From positions 6,002,874 through 6,066,873 of the forward strand of contig JAOANR010000001.1 of NCBI GenBank assembly GCA_030278955.1: a DNA stretch of 64,000 nt, in the 5' to 3' direction. Position 1 is the stretch's first letter, and every line of letters begins with the position of its first letter. Below are positions 32,254-42,838 of this stretch, one piece after another. Source of the DNA: Hygrophila difformis (taxonomy: Eukaryota > Streptophyta > Magnoliopsida > Lamiales > Acanthaceae). Position numbers and translations under genes: made by a program. Under the pieces are notes generated by a model. The model did not search any database, was not told the origin of the DNA, and worked only from the letters and a program-made list of their open reading frames with translations.

Positions 32254-32763
32254 TCAGTCAAGGAACTCGAATTCATCCTCCCTCAAATGCGCAACAAACT
32301 TCACCGGCTTGCCATCGCGGCCCGCAACCTCCTCCGCCACAAACTCCACTTTATAAGGCAAATTAGCCGAAATTCGTTTCCCCTTATAAATCCCAACATA
32401 TTGCTTCACCACGCCGACCTTCCCCGTCAGATCGTACTCAGGCAGTTTGGCCACATGGTAGACCTTCAGCGGCTCCTTAACGCGCACTTTCGACCCAATT
32501 TTCGACTCGGCTCTTTTCACCTCTTCATCATTGATACTATCCTGGTCTAGGGTTAACGAATTGGTTATCGTGGCGGAGTGGCAAGAGCCCGATGAAGAGG
32601 GGGAGCAATCGCCGATGGAAATCGGGGTTGTCGAGTGAAAATGGGTAAAGCATTGCTTTTTCCTCGCCAATAATCTGATCCGAGTAAAACCCACATCAGG
32701 ACTCGCGATTTTTGAATTGGGGATGTTGAGAATTGAGGAGAAGAAGGGTGTAGAAGTGACCAT
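32254..32763 (-). CDS. FTRV: Ferredoxin-thioredoxin reductase variable chain, chloroplast
   Basis: Intronless 169-residue frame from ATG at 32763. The first 65 or so residues are Ser/Thr/Arg-rich, with few acidic residues, as in a chloroplast transit peptide. The mature part (about 80-169) is the SH3-like FTR variable chain: SKIGSKVRVKEPLKVYHVAK, then KGKRISANLPYKVEFVAEE and a VKFVAHLREDEFEFLD end. This subunit pairs with the catalytic 4Fe-4S chain (encoded elsewhere) in the stroma and positions ferredoxin and thioredoxin, passing light-derived electrons to thioredoxins. Several opposite-strand open frames here are shadows. It is isolated from the neighbours by MITE-rich DNA. Confidence 0.94.
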   Translation of the reverse strand: MVTSTPFFSSILNIPNSKIASPDVGFTRIRLLARKKQCFTHFHSTTPISIGDCSPSSSGSCHSATITNSLTLDQDSINDEEVKRAESKIGSKVRVKEPLKVYHVAKLPEYDLTGKVGVVKQYVGIYKGKRISANLPYKVEFVAEEVAGRDGKPVKFVAHLREDEFEFLD

Positions 32764-33161
32764 ATTGGCTCGATATTCCCCCCTTGGAGCTGGAGGTAGG
32801 GGTAAAATACTAGGGTTTGAAGGTGAGTGGAAAATCCGAGAAGTTGGGATTCTGGGACTGGGGAATGGTAAAGAAGATTTTCTTGTGGGCGAGGCGAGAG
32901 GCTTATACAGAGAATCAAATGGAGTGTGGGATTATTATTATCCAATACATATGGCTGAGGAGGGATTGCTTGCAAAAGGGAGAAGAATTGGGATGTTGGG
33001 TACATCGTCGAGGCGCTGACACGTGATCCTCATTGGAGCTGAACTACTCAACTTTCTTGCTTATTGGGCCTCATTAGTGGTTACTGCTTTATTTCTATTG
33101 GGCCTAATTACAAGGAACTATGTTACTGATTTTATGAGGACCTTCCGCCCAAAACATATTA

Positions 33162-33428
33162 CTCCCTCCGGTCCATTCCTTTTTAGTTGTCTGAAAAATA
33201 GTTGTTATTTTACACATTTATATCATATTTTTCTAATATTACCCTTCTACTATCATTAATGATTTGTCTAAAATATTGTGCATTATCTCACATTTTTTAA
33301 AACTAACCAATCCCCACTCCAAACCACCATAATAATGAAGGGCAAAAATGAAATATCTAGAGTAAGTATTACACTCCTTGGTTTGTGTGATTTGGTCCCA
33401 AAAGACCACTAAAAAGGAACAGAGAGAG
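33162..33428. mobile_element. Stowaway-like MITE, family C
   Basis: Starts CTCCCTCCGGTCCATTCCTT and ends AAAAAGGAACAGAGAGAG, both beside TA. The terminal inverted repeat is about 20-25 bases with mismatches. Confidence 0.78.
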
Positions 33429-33444
33429 TATTTTTATTAATGTA

Positions 33445-33939
33445 CTCTCCCCCGTTTCTAAATAAATACTCCCTCCGTCCCAGCTAACGTGTCCTGTTTG
33501 ACTTTTTGACACTGTTCATTGTTCTACTTTGACTCGATTTTATTGCATGTATATATTTGGAAAAAATAGTCGAGTTGGATCTTGTTAGAATCGTATTATC
33601 ATGTAGTTTTAAAATATATATTTTATATAATTTTTTGTTATACACATTTTGAGATATTAACGGTTGAAAAAGTGTCTTGGATTGTGTGTAAAAGTGAAAC
33701 AATACAAGTTAAGTGGGACGGAGGGAGTATAACGTTTTGATTTTTTTTTTTACTGTTTATTATAACACTTTGACTTCCATTTTTGTTATAGTTATACAAT
33801 AAAAAATACAGCTAAGTGAGATCTTGTTGTATTCGTCTCATCTTATAGTTTTTAAATATCAAATTCTTACAATTTTATTTGTACACGAAGTTGAGTTATT
33901 AATAGTTTAAAATGTGCATTGGCATGCGTGCAGAGTTAG
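33445..33939. mobile_element. Family A-like MITE split by a family B insertion
   Basis: The start (CTCTCCCCCGTTTCTAAATA) at 33445 is separated from the rest by the complete family B element at 33469-33727. The right part carries the family A core in reverse orientation (GAGTTATTAATAGTTTAAAA, TGTGCATTGG) and ends near GCAGAGTTAG beside TA. Confidence 0.65.
33469..33727. mobile_element. Stowaway-like MITE, family B
   Basis: Ends CTCCCTCCGTCCCAGCTAAC and GTTAAGTGGGACGGAGGGAG, with TA on both sides. The interior has GTCCTGTTTGAC and TTTTGAGATATTAACGGTTG. A second family B copy at 51205-51765 shares both. Confidence 0.83.
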
Positions 33940-34344
33940 TATTTACCACACGCCTAATCTTTGCCATTAAACTATTTTTCTTATTATGAACTGATTATAT
34001 TAAGCTCTAATCACAATACTCTGTGATCTGCATGACTGCGTGCACCATTTTTATTCGGGCTCCAATGAATCTTGAAAAATCAAAACTTGTAATACATTTA
34101 TACATATTTTCATAGGACTTCGTATGAATTTAAGTTATCACTATTAGTCTTATCATTTTAATTTATATGAAAAATTGTGACATCTAAATAGAAGATAAAT
34201 GGGAGGATAGGATTTGAACCAATGACCTCGTTATTATGTTTATAGATCAGATGACTAATTTACTTCATTATTTTATTTAAACATTCTATACTTAGGAAAT
34301 GGGTAAATGTTTAATTAACATGTTTTTTTTTTTTTTATGAACAA

Positions 34345-34500
34345 TCTATATAGGCTGCGAAATAGGTGGTGGGAACCTATGTCACATAAATTATAAAGTA
34401 ACAAAAGAGAGTGATAGAGGCCGAGTAGGAATTACACCTCCAACCTAAAGGTTTGGAGTTTGAAAATTTGACTATTAGACCAAGTCCAATTGATAGGGGC
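34345..34500 (-). mobile_element. tRNA-derived SINE, family 1, diverged copy
   Basis: Matches the copy at 48697 in order: GGCTGCGAAATAGGTGGTGGG, AAATTATAAAG, GAGGCCGAGTAGGAA, CTCCAACCTAAAGGTTTGGA. A T-run to its left (the tail on this strand) supports minus orientation. The internal promoter boxes are degraded. Confidence 0.55.
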
Positions 34501-35470
34501 CGAGTAGGAATTTGATTTATAATGCGGATTTAATGAATTTTTCCAAATTATGTTTCATTTAATATATTGTACATCATGAATCACAACTACAGCAGGAAAA
34601 TTAATGTAGCCTAAAATATTGCTTATTTGGAGAAAAAGACTTCTTTAAAAAAAAAAAAAGTATTGAATGATTTGAGAATTGTTCTTTTTGTCTATTAAAA
34701 CATTTAGAGCTTCTCCAATGCTCAATGTATTCTGAGGGAGGACGGGAGAATAAAGGATGAAGTCCTCCGATCCAAGGGCAAACGGGAGATGCCATATTCT
34801 AATCTATATTTAGTGTCTGTTTGTAGGGAGCTGGAGTTGTAGGAGTAGCATATTACGTTACGAGAAGTAGCTTCGTAAAAAAAAGTTTTCAAAAGTTCCA
34901 AAAAGCTCTCAAAAGCCAGTGTACAGAACGGAACTTTTGTTTTGAAATAAAAGCTAAAGCTTCTAAAAGCTACCAAAAATTGCTTGCAGAACAGACTATT
35001 AGAGGAACACTGTTCATCACGCTATTCTTTTTTTCTTAAAATAGTATATGAAAATTATAATTATTGGTAAATTATTTTATTCATAAAATATATTTAAATA
35101 TTATTTTTATTTTTTAAATAATTTAATTACGGAATCAAAAAGAAAAATTCTCAAATAGAGGAAAATTTAGAGTGAATTATTGGAAATGAATTGTAGAAAA
35201 CTATAAATTTAACTGGAGAATAGAGTTAGAGTTTTGTAAAAATTATGGCGGAGATGGCCTAGGAGAAAGTCATATAAAAGTGATGATTTAATATAAAATA
35301 CTAGGTAAAAAGAAATTGATTAAATTTTTTTGCATGTACCAGGTATCTTCAAGCCACATTGAACCCTAGATTAATCAAGTAAAATTTTGCATACACAAGA
35401 CTCGAAACCGAACATTGCAAGAATGACTAAAATTTAGACAAAATTTCCAAATCCCAATTGCAATTATATA

Positions 35471-35730
35471 CTTTCTCCGTTTTTAAAAGATAGCTACGGA
35501 CCCACTCAGCACGCAGTCCAATGCACATTTTAAACCATTAATAATTCAAATTCGATACATGTAAAAATTCTAAAAGTTCGATATTTAAAATCTACAAGAC
35601 GAGACGAATCTAACAAGATCACATTTGGCCATATTTTAACTTGTATAACCATGAGAAAACTTTAAGTCAAAGTATATAAGTGAACAGTACCAATTAGTCA
35701 ACAGTAGTTAACAAAAAAAAACGGAGGGAG
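35471..35730. mobile_element. Stowaway-like MITE, family A
   Basis: Starts CTTTCTCCGTTTTTAAAAGA and ends AAAACGGAGGGAG, with TA on both sides. The core (ACGCAGTCCAATGCACATTT and AAGTTCGATATTTAAAATC) is almost identical to the copy at 47698. Confidence 0.85.
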
Positions 35731-35744
35731 TATATAGGATTTTA

Positions 35745-35868
35745 CCAATAGCAGTTGGCTTGAGTGGAGTGGAAGAGGCGCCCTTAATTGCCCTTGCAGA
35801 TCCTCGAGGGATTAGTTTTAGATCCAATGTGGCTTGGGAATACCCTGGTATTCACCTAAAATTATATA
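35745..35868 (+). mobile_element. tRNA-derived SINE, family 2, partial
   Basis: Shares AGCAGTTGGCTTGAGTGG, GGCGCCCTTAATTGCCCTT and ATTCACCTAAAA with the copy at 18455. The B-box segment is shortened. It lies only 15 bases from the family A MITE. Confidence 0.5.
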
Positions 35869-36391
35869 TATAGGATTTTCACAGCATAAATTTCCCAACT
35901 TTTTTAGTTAATCATATGATAAAAAGACAAAAAGAAAAGTAAAAAATTAAACCAAAAAGAAAGATGTAGCAGTATTTTGCAATTTTGAAATATAGAGATA
36001 TTTTGCACCTACTTTTTAAACTCTAGGGGAGGCGTATATAATTCGAATTCAACATAACCTTAGGGACCAAGAGAAAATCTTTATCACGGCAAGTTTCGCA
36101 TCAACATGGGCCAAATTCGAAATTACTCAAACCTTGAAGGACTAAATTTGAAATCGTCACATAATGATGACCCAAAACCCTACCGCGCAAAATCCAAATC
36201 CATTCCGAAAACTCCCCATCTTTATCTCCTCCTTTTACAAAATTTCCAATCATTTTTTTTTTTCAATCATTTCATAGTTAAAGAATAAATCTTTAATTTT
36301 TATTATCGCAAAACCCAAAAGAGAGTAGTGCCCCAAACTCGCTTAAGCACCCCCGAAAATATAATTAAAAAAAAAAAATTATAATTGCATC

Positions 36392-39300
36392 ATGGCTTTC
36401 CATGTTGCTTGCCCAATTACCTGGTAAGCGGTAGTAACTCCTTGAATCTAATTTTAGTACCCATCTGTGTGTCTGTTTGATGCATCTGATTCTGGGTTCG
36501 TGTTTACAGTGTTTAAATGTATGTTTGTGTTGTTTCTCCCTCCTCGGGGGGTTTTTAATTTATGCTTTGGTCTGCACAATTGTGTTTGTGGGCGTTGGAG
36601 TGATGTGGGTTTTGAGTTTTGAACGAATCTTTCTTGCCTTTCCCCATTTTTCAGCCGGAAGATATGTTTCTGTGCGGTGGGGTTCCCGGAGAAGCTGCGG
36701 AGCGAGAAGGGCAGGGCGGGGTTCTTGGAGGAGGTTGCGAGGGTTGAGCAGTTTTTGAATGATCCGTGGCTGATTAAGTCGAGAGAGAATGCAACGATTC
36801 AGGTTAAGGTTCCAAAGGTTGTTGTTTCGCAGACCCCACCCCCTCCGCCGGCGCAATTTGTGGGGGCGGGAGGGGAAGTGGATGAGGCGGCGTCGGGGGC
36901 TTCGGCCCAGGTGAAGAGGGCGGCGCTGCAGAAACAAGCTGCGGCTGCGTCGATGGTGGCTGAGGATTACGCGAGGAGGTTTGAATCGGGTGATTTGAAG
37001 GTAAGGTTTTCTATTTGTGTTTCTGCCCCGCGTTGATTTTTGAGGTTTTTGATCAGGTTGAGATTAATTTGCCCCAATTGGTAATCTATCTTCTGATTCC
37101 TCACATTGACTTGGTTTCCTGCCTTGAAATTTGGGAGACTATGTAATTATGTATTCTCTCTGTGTTGTCTGGGTTATACTTGCATTGCTTTTGCTGCTTG
37201 TTTGTATTTGATGTGCTTGAATGGGATAGTGCTTGCATTTAGTTTGCCCAGAGTGGTGTTTTTGTGTATGTCTTATTGATCTGGTTATGTGCGTTGTGGT
37301 TGTCAGATGGGAGTTTTTAGGTATTTTTATTTCACTATGTTTGTCATTATGAGTTTTTGCATTCTCTACCTTTTTTGTCTTGTACCAACTTCGAGTTCAG
37401 TGAGATCTTGAAACATCTTAAATTGAAGCTTCCGTGTAACTGTTTTTCTGTCCGTGGTTATGACATGTCATATGATGTTCTTTTTGTCGAGGCACGTGAC
37501 TTAGTTACATCACATTGTTTTTGTTGGTATTATAAAATTATTGTCAGCACCATATCTTGTTAAGAATACAATAATGGTTTAAATTGACAAACGGCAAAAA
37601 ACCAGGGCATTATTGTTACAAGCAGACTTTTCAACAAGAGATCCTTCTTTCTATACTGGGCACTTATTATGTGATACGCTTTTATTATTTTTGAGAAGCA
37701 TCTAACTTAGTGTCCTATTAGAGTAAATTTTTTAACGCTGATTGTTTAGATTGCTTGATAAATCGATTCTGAAGTGTTAGGAAGGTGGGAGTGGGTTGGG
37801 ATATTCTATGTGTTAATGTAGAAAGATGGCATTCGCAAAGCCTTAACTATACATTGGACTGTTTTCAAATTAAAAATCTTTTGTAATGTCCTGGCTTATG
37901 GAATTATTTATCATGTTATATGCATGGAGTTTATGAAAAACATGCATATTATTGATTAGATTATGTTGAGTATGTTCACGATCTCACGAATTTGTTCAAT
38001 AATTGTGAGGTTTAAACATTTCATAGTGTTTCTAGTTTCTACATTGGGATCATGTGTGTTTCTATTCCGTCGTCTGGGTCTTGCAGCAATCATGCATATA
38101 ATTAACCTGGACATCCTTTTATCAGAACTTGTATGCTTTCATGTTGGGACATACATCCTTGTTGACTGATTTATGAATGTGGTCAAGATCATGAAACTTG
38201 TTCAGCTACTGTCTGTCTGGGTACCTATTTTAAGGTCTTTTTTTTGTTGCCTTTTTAAAGGATGCTGCTGGAGAAGAGCAGGGGCATTCAAATGCCAAAA
38301 TACTCTGTCGACTATGCTTTTCTGGTGAAAATGAAGGAAGTGAAAGGGCAAGTAAAATGTTGCCTTGCAATAGCTGTGGCAAGAAATATCATCGGGGTTG
38401 TGTGAAAGTCTGGTCTAAAAATAGAGGTAATGTCCGGCTGAAATAAAGTCTTGATTGAGTTATTGTGCTTTGTGTGATGCAATTCTTGGTTGCAGATCTT
38501 TTTCACTGGAGCTCGTGGTCTTGCCCCTCTTGCCGCACATGCGAGGTGAATTAATGCGTTAAATCTTAAATCCGAATATGTATGAAGGCACAGATCATGA
38601 TATCGCATTTAAGCCTAAAATGGAGGCTGATACATGCAATAACTAGTTTGATACTTTGATTTTATGGATGAGTGCTTTAGAAAGTCGTTTTAAAAGAAAA
38701 TAACCAGCCATCTAATTTTGATTATAATGTGTTGGTGTGATAATAAAGCATTTGATTGATAACCTATTATTGTCAGTAGTATCTTGGATACCATCTTCTT
38801 CATATTTATGTACTTTTTATATGTCTGCTTTAGGTCTGCCGCAGAACTGGAGATCCAAATAAGTTTATGTTCTGTAAAAGGTGTGATGGCGCATATCACT
38901 GTTATTGTCAGCATCCACCACACAAGGTTTGATTTGAATTTGGTATCCCTCCACATAAACTCATCAATAGCTTATATCTCTCTCTTTTTGAAACACAGAA
39001 TGTTGGCCAGGGGCCTTATTTGTGCCCAAAACATACCAAATGTCACAGTTGTGGTTCTTCTGTCCCTGGGAATGGTCTGAGTGTAAGGTTTGTATATCTG
39101 CGCTAATTTGAATGCCCTCTTTTGTGTGCGTACCTAGATCCTATTTCTCCACCTTGCTTTCCGTGTTTTGTTTTTTAAAATTTTTCAACTTCCTGCATTT
39201 GGATGGTCCTCGTTCTTTGCTTTCAATCTGTATTTCTTTAATTTTTATGCATTTCAAATTGTATGTGCGCTTAGGAAATCCCTGAAGAATGTCTTTTAAG

Positions 39301-41848
39301 TGTCCATACTTCACATATAAAAGGGAAATATCATCTTTACAAATTACTGAGAAAATTCAGAGTTAGTTTTTCTATGTGGTAGTTTTTCTTCTGTATTTGA
39401 AGAAAATCTGGGAATGGAGGAATTCTGTTATCACAAACACAATCTCACACAACTGACTATTGGAGTACTTGCTTAGTAATTGGATTGAAGATCCTTGTCC
39501 ATAGAGGCTATTCAACTAGTTAATACAAATATTTTGTTGCTAAATTTGTTACTTGCAAAAGGATGAGGTTGTCTTGTTGTTGGTGCTTGTTTTATTATCT
39601 ATATGGAATTAGTACATTATAATCCCCGTAAACATTGCTACCTGCAGGGTGGGAAATAACATGTTCATTAACCATTAATTTAAAATGATGTAGGTGGTTT
39701 CTGGGTTATACATGCTGCGATGCATGTGGAAGATTGTTTGTGAAGGGAAATTACTGCCCCGTCTGTTTGAAGGTGCTGCTAACTTCCCTGTCTGTTCATT
39801 GATTCATTCATGTGACCGGGCTTGTTGCACAAAATACAGATCAGATGAAATACCTACTTATTGAATCATATCAAGTTGATTTATTTGATATTCTTTGCAA
39901 ACTGCAGGTCTATAGAGACTCTGAATCAACTCCTATGGTGTGCTGTGATATATGTCAATCGTGGGTGCACTGTCCCTGCGATGGGATCAGGTTTCTCTCG
40001 CTATAATTATTTTTTAGCATTTTCCAGATTGGTTCTGATATTCCTCTTTTCTACTGAATTTGGCATTTATTGGTTACATTTTGGTGACATTATCTCAGTG
40101 ATGAAAAATATATGCAATTTCAAGTTGATGGTAATCTCCAATATGTTTGTGTTGCATGCCGAGGAGAATGCAGCAAGGTGCGTTTGCTTGTGCAGTTGGT
40201 TTATATAGCTTTGACATTTTGCTTACCTTATTGAGGCCTCCTCTGTCCAGATTAGGAGTCTTGAAGAGGCTGTTCCGGAGCTTTGGAAGCGAAGAGATGA
40301 AGCTGACAAGGATTTGATAGCAAGCTTGAGGGCAGCTGCTGGTTTGCCAACTCAAGAAGAAATTTTTGACATTTCACCCTTTTCAGATGATGAAGAGATA
40401 GGACCTTTTCCGTCAAAGAATGAGTATGGTCGTACACTGAAGTTTTCTGTTAAAGGATTAGGCGATAAATCACCTAAATGGAGCAAAGAATCCGGTAAAA
40501 AGTCCTCCAAGAAGCCTTCCAAGAAAAAGGAAAATGAAACATCGAGTAAAACCAATTCACACCAGAGTACCCGCGGGCAAGATGATGACATGATCAGGGA
40601 TACTGGTGATAATACTAAAAGTGAAAAGACACAATTTTCAGGCGAGCTTGGAACCTTTTCACCTGTAGCTGGGAGTGCTGTTGATGCGACTGCTGTGTCG
40701 AAACGTAAATATGCTGATGAGGTCATGGTTACTAGTGTTGCTAAAGCACCTAGAACCATCCGAATAAAGAGCAACAAATCTCATGGCTTGATTAATGGTG
40801 AGGAAATTAAAACTGATAGTGGTGTGCCAAAGGCTGCACAGGGTCCCAAGCTTGTTATACATTTGGGCGGGCGAGGCAAAAATAGAGCAAGTCCTCTTAG
40901 ATCTGATACTTCAAGCCTTGAAAGGGGCCAAGATTTAACCTCATCAAATGGTTCAATGCTCTATGGTATGTATTTTCACTTTGCTTTTGTTTGCAAGTAG
41001 GAATTGGAAATTACAAGTCATGGAAAAATTATGGTTAAAGCGATGACACTGTGGCCATGGTTTGGAATTTAGATAGTGTCTGTCATGATTTCTGAATGTG
41101 GGAAATTATGTATTCATTGTCCATATTTCACTATTTGTTGGACCCTTGAAGCATCTGTATCTTGTGTGCTGCAGGTAAAAACACCGACCTTATGGATCAA
41201 GCAAAAGGTACTTCCAAACTTCATGATAAGAGGAGAGACTCGATAAAAGTCAAGACTGTGAAATCAGAACTGTCCAGCATCATCTCAAAACATTCTGGAG
41301 GAGAATTCACAGATGCATATGAATCTGTTTCCCCCAAGAATACGTTGTCCACACTTGGGAAAAGGCGCACAGAAGATGCATCATCTATGAGGAGTGGGCC
41401 TGAATATGCCAAGCGGAACAAATATTCCTCAACAAAGGATGCTGAGGATGGTTCCATTGCTGGTGTGTCAATTGATGACAACAGCAGCACACCTTCTGCT
41501 TCTGAGGCTCCAACAAAGGGCCACAGGCCTTATTTAAAGTTCAAAATCCCCAAGAATCCCAACGCTGGTAGCCAAAATGTGTCCACTAATTTGAATGCAG
41601 GAAGTTCAAATCCCTTTCCCATTGCTGACAAGGATGAGATGACTTGCACGAGAGGTCAAAGATCAAAAAGAAGGCGGGCAGCACCAGGTGATGAAGATGC
41701 ATCCCAGTGGCATGAAGATAGTGCCGTTAAGGACTTTGCTGATGCTAACTGGATACTGCAGAAATTGGGAAAAGATGCAGCTGGGAAAAGAGTAGAAATT
41801 CATCATCCATCCGACGATTCCTGGTGAGTTTCTCTTATGTCAGAAAAT

Positions 41849-41890
<42 letters not shown>

Positions 41891-42168
41891 GGGAAACAGT
41901 AATATTAGATATCTAGATTTGCAAGTTTATTGAAGCAGGCTCACCATTTCTGCTTTTCTGTGTGTTTGTACTTAACGTTTTGTTTATAGCCAACATTGTC
42001 AAACTTCTGAATTGATTTCTGTTCCTGTTAATTAGGCATCGCGGAACTGTCATGGGGGTCTCTGAGCGCTCTTCAACAGTTTCAATTTCTCTCGACAATG
42101 GACAAAGCAAGAGTTTTGAGTTTGGGAAGCAAGGAATTCGATTCGTATCTCAGAAGCAAAGGCATTGA
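36392..42168 (+). CDS. Multi-PHD zinc-finger protein with Tudor-like C-terminus, 12 exons
   Basis: Coding exons: 36392-36423, 36655-37000, 38261-38426, 38496-38545, 38834-38926, 38999-39087, 39694-39772, 39908-39990, 40099-40177, 40251-40965, 41175-41823, 42036-42168. They sum to 2514 nt, 837 residues; all introns are GT-AG. Residues 142-337 form a continuous Cys/His-rich run of PHD/RING-type fingers (CRLCFSGENEG, CEVCRRTGDPNKFMFC, CCDACGRLF, CCDICQSWVHCPCDG). The middle is Lys/Ser-rich and disordered with likely nuclear signals (KKSSKKPSKKKE). The last 55 residues (GKRVEIHHPSDDSWHRGTV to the end) look like a Tudor fold. This layout matches plant nuclear PHD proteins of the At3g52100/At3g08020 type as I recall them; a role reading histone marks is inferred. 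The 32-nt first exon encodes MAFHVACPIT. Intron 2 is 1260 bases. Confidence 0.88.
41850..41887. repeat. Poly-T tract in the last intron of the PHD gene
   Basis: About 38 T in a row in the intron between 41823 and 42036, on the transcribed-sense strand. Confidence 0.9.
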
Positions 42169-42838
42169 CCTTACTCTCTTCATTATCTCATAGATGACAT
42201 CCACCCTAATTGCATATGAGTTTGGTCAGTTGACTCAATCTTTTCCAATTAATACATGGGAGTCCATTTTCTTAGCAGATTCCATATTTTAGGATTAAAT
42301 CTTTCGGGCATCCTATTGGTAGCCATGGTCCTCAGTCTGTAAATACATGAAGCTATTTCTTCATGTAATAACATGTTTAAAAGAATTGGTAGGTACATAC
42401 CTTCGTTTACAACTTTTTCATCCACCATAGCCGTTATGAGAAAAAAATGCGACATTTTCTGAAAAAAAACCCAATCATACTTTTGGAATTTTTATCATCT
42501 TCTGTATTGAATTATATCGTCATTCTGCTGAATTGCTGAAAAATCTATGAAAATATATTATTCCCCTAAATGGGATGAAAGAATACAAGACCTGCTGTTG
42601 AGTTGTGATCTAATAATCTATGAATGAGTGTACAAGCAGAAAGCCAAATATCCACAGCTTCACTTGCTTGTGCTTTTATTCCCCCTTATGCTCCTATGAT
42701 TAGCTTATCTAAATAGATGACTATTCTCTAGAATCTTTGAACTGGCATAACTGTGGTATATTCTATTGTATCTATGTGTACACATGAACGCGGTTGATAA
42801 GTGCCGGTACATATGCATCAGGTGTATACTCTACAAAA
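42169..42838. other. Convergent 3' flanks of the PHD and polygalacturonase genes
   Basis: 670 bases between two convergent genes, expected to hold both 3' untranslated regions. No other feature seen. Confidence 0.6.

Larger units (their letters stand above)
33940..36391. other. Repeat-rich intergenic region and PHD gene 5' flank
   Basis: Apart from the SINE and MITE copies listed separately, no gene is supported. The bases before 36392 should hold the promoter and 5' untranslated region of the PHD gene. Confidence 0.45.

Noticed and set aside
32717..33026. Plus-strand frames opposite the ferredoxin-thioredoxin reductase start
   Set aside because: Antisense shadows of the transit peptide and leader.
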